Source: BPIH01 sp042408535 | Lineage (GTDB): Bacteria > Chloroflexota > Limnocylindria > Limnocylindrales > CSP1-4 | Assembly (NCBI GenBank): GCA_042408535.1 | Contig: JBHORA010000122.1 | Location: 1 to 23,189 of the forward strand | Direction of reading: 5' to 3' | DNA: 23,189 nt | In this document: piece after piece, positions 21,775 to 23,189 of the stretch | Position numbering within the stretch: the first letter of the stretch is position 1 | Layout: every line of letters starts with the position of its first letter | Notes under the pieces: model-generated | What the model was told of the DNA's origin: nothing | Seen by the model: only the letters and a program-made list of their open reading frames with translations | Database searches by the model: none | Translations under genes and position numbers: made by a program

Positions 21775-23189
21775 ATGACCAGCCAGCCCCACCGTGTCAC
21801 CGTCATCCCCGGCGACGGCGTCGGACCCGAGATCGTCCGCGCCGCCCAGCGGATCATCGCCGCGGCCGGCGTCCCCATCGAGTGGGAGGAGGCAGAGGCG
21901 GGGGCGGCCGTCTTCCGGCGGGGCGACACCTCGGGCGTGCCCCGCGAGACGCGAGAGTCCATCGAGCGGACCCGGGTCGTCCTCAAGGGCCCGCTCGAGA
22001 CGCCGGTCGGCTTCGGGGAGAAGAGCGCCAACGTCACCCTCCGCAAGCTCTTCGAGACCTACGCCAACGTCCGGCCGGCCCGCGAGCTGCCCGGCGTCCC
22101 GACCCGCTACGCCGGGGAGGGGATCGACCTCGTCGTCGTCCGGGAGAACATCGAGGACCTCTACGCCGGCATCGAGCACATGCAGACGGCCGACGTCGGC
22201 CAGTGCCTGAAGATCATCAGCCGCAAGGGGAGCGAGAAGGTCATCCGCTACGCCTTCGAACTCGCCCGCCGCGAGGGCCGGACGAAGGTGACCTGCGCCA
22301 CGAAGGCGAACATCATGAAGCTCACCGAGGGGCTCTTCAAGCGGGTCTTCGAGGAGGTCGCCACGGAATACGCCGCCGACGGGATCGCCGCCGAGCACCT
22401 CATCATCGACAACGTCGCCCACCAGCTGGCGAAGAACCCGGCCCAGTTCGACGTCATCGTCACCACGAACCTGAACGGCGACATCATCAGCGACCTCGCC
22501 TCGGGCCTCGTCGGCGGGCTCGGCTTCGCGCCCTCGGGCAACTACGGCGACGGGATCGCCATCTTCGAGGCGGTCCACGGCTCGGCCCCGAAGTACGCCG
22601 GCAAGGACGTCATCAACCCGACGGCGATGTTCCTCTCGGCGGTCATGATGCTCCACTACATCGGCGAAGGGGAGGCGGCCGACCGGATCGAGGACGCCGT
22701 TCTCGTCACCCTCGAGGAGGGCCGGGCGGTCACCCAGGATCTCCTCCGCCAGATGGGGGGCGATGTCGAGGAGGCGGCCTCCACCTCGGGCTTCACCGAT
22801 GCCGTCATCGCCAATCTCGGGCGGCGTCCGACCCGGGTCCCGGCCCGCGCCCGACGCCGACCGGCCGAGCCGCCGACGCCGCTCCCGCGCTGGACCTACG
22901 GGCCGGAGCGCTATACGGCCATCCGGAGCGAGCTCGTCGGGGTCGACATCTTCATCGAGAGCGACGAGACGCCGGAGGTTCTCGGGCCGAAGCTCGAGGC
23001 GCTCGCCGGCGATGGGATCCGCCTGAAGTTCGTCTCGAGCCGGGGGACCGTCGCCTACCCGCCGTCCGGCGCGTCTCCCGATCACGTCCGCCACTACCGC
23101 TGCCGCTTCGTCGCCGCCGACGGGGTCGCCGAGCTGAGCGACGAAGCGATCCGCCGGCTCCTCGACCGGGTGGCGGCCGTCTACCCGGG
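21775..23189 (+). CDS. icd: NADP-dependent isocitrate dehydrogenase, long Thermus-type (3' end outside window)
   Basis: 471 codons are visible and the frame is still open at the window end. It converts isocitrate to 2-oxoglutarate, CO2 and NADPH in the TCA cycle. It opens MTSQPHRVTVIPGDGVGPEI. Isocitrate-binding residues are in place: S84, N86 and R90 (EKSANVTLRKLF), R100 (YANVRP), and the REN-ED-YAG loop (VVRENIEDLYAG). The family signature is NLNGDIISDLASGLVGGLGF, followed by APSGNYG. K273-Y274 in HGSAPKYAGKDVINP are the pair that marks NADP rather than NAD use in the E. coli-type enzyme. After about residue 345 a roughly 130-residue extra domain begins (WTYGPERYTAIRSELVGVDI, then FIESDETPEVLGPKLEAL), as in the 480-500-residue Thermus/Rickettsia-type enzymes. 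Confidence 0.95.
   Translation, partial: MTSQPHRVTVIPGDGVGPEIVRAAQRIIAAAGVPIEWEEAEAGAAVFRRGDTSGVPRETRESIERTRVVLKGPLETPVGFGEKSANVTLRKLFETYANVRPARELPGVPTRYAGEGIDLVVVRENIEDLYAGIEHMQTADVGQCLKIISRKGSEKVIRYAFELARREGRTKVTCATKANIMKLTEGLFKRVFEEVATEYAADGIAAEHLIIDNVAHQLAKNPAQFDVIVTTNLNGDIISDLASGLVGGLGFAPSGNYGDGIAIFEAVHGSAPKYAGKDVINPTAMFLSAVMMLHYIGEGEAADRIEDAVLVTLEEGRAVTQDLLRQMGGDVEEAASTSGFTDAVIANLGRRPTRVPARARRRPAEPPTPLPRWTYGPERYTAIRSELVGVDIFIESDETPEVLGPKLEALAGDGIRLKFVSSRGTVAYPPSGASPDHVRHYRCRFVAADGVAELSDEAIRRLLDRVAAVYP

Noticed and set aside
21739..23094. A 451-codon minus-strand frame opposite icd
   Set aside because: It is antisense to isocitrate dehydrogenase, which has all its catalytic motifs; the product shows only Asp/Glu/Arg/Gly-rich composition.
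1..23189. tRNA or other structured RNA genes
   Set aside because: No T-loop GTTCRANNC with a matching acceptor stem, and no recognisable rRNA, RNase P, SRP or tmRNA segment was seen on either strand by eye.

Overview
The window is high-GC bacterial DNA (visibly around 70 percent) with tightly packed operons, frequent ATGA stop/start overlaps and lipoprotein signal peptides. The gene content suggests a Gram-positive-like or Chloroflexota-type heterotroph. It includes a LacI-controlled sugar ABC importer, an ECF vitamin/nucleobase-type importer with a fused double ATPase, an A2-type haem-copper oxidase with a cupredoxin, and a Thermus-type long NADP isocitrate dehydrogenase. A GC-rich Chloroflexota (Limnocylindria-like) is my best guess and an actinobacterium is the alternative. 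No rRNA, tRNA or phylogenetic marker is present to settle this.

Layout. (1) 1-4731, minus strand: a sugar-uptake operon running lacI repressor, lipoprotein sugar-binding protein, two MalF/MalG-type permeases, and the first 30 codons of a further gene. A near-consensus sigma-70 promoter (4674-4702) sits directly upstream of a double LacI operator (4643-4672). (2) 4732-6359, minus: a carbamate kinase, then the 5'-truncated remnant of a DUF234-type ATPase. (3) 6360-6972: a gene-free patch holding four copies of an undescribed 27-bp repeat, two of them inside perfect 51-bp duplications. (4) 6973-8762, minus: a NarL/DesR-type two-component pair. (5) 8918-12692, plus: a divergent respiratory operon (cupredoxin lipoprotein, coxB, coxA, coxC). 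(6) 12693-13096: a repeat-rich gap with a further diverged copy of the 27-bp repeat. (7) 13097-18696, minus: nucleoside hydrolase, ECF S component, EcfT, fused EcfA1A2, and a tandem universal stress protein. (8) 18838-21369, plus: an MFS (GPH/SLC45-like) transporter and purK. (9) 21370-21774: a 20-bp tandem-repeat spacer. (10) 21775 to the end, plus: icd, running off the window.

How the parts may work together. The lacI block is a self-contained sugar-import regulon. The cupredoxin is placed to pass electrons to the CuA centre of the CoxB/CoxA/CoxC oxidase, and the divergent two-component system may sense conditions for that operon. The nucleoside hydrolase plus ECF importer looks like a nucleoside or nucleobase salvage unit with an unassigned S component; purK, nearby on the other strand, belongs to de novo purine synthesis. 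The most novel-looking signal is the dispersed 27-bp repeat family, one copy of which lies beside the broken end of the ATPase remnant.
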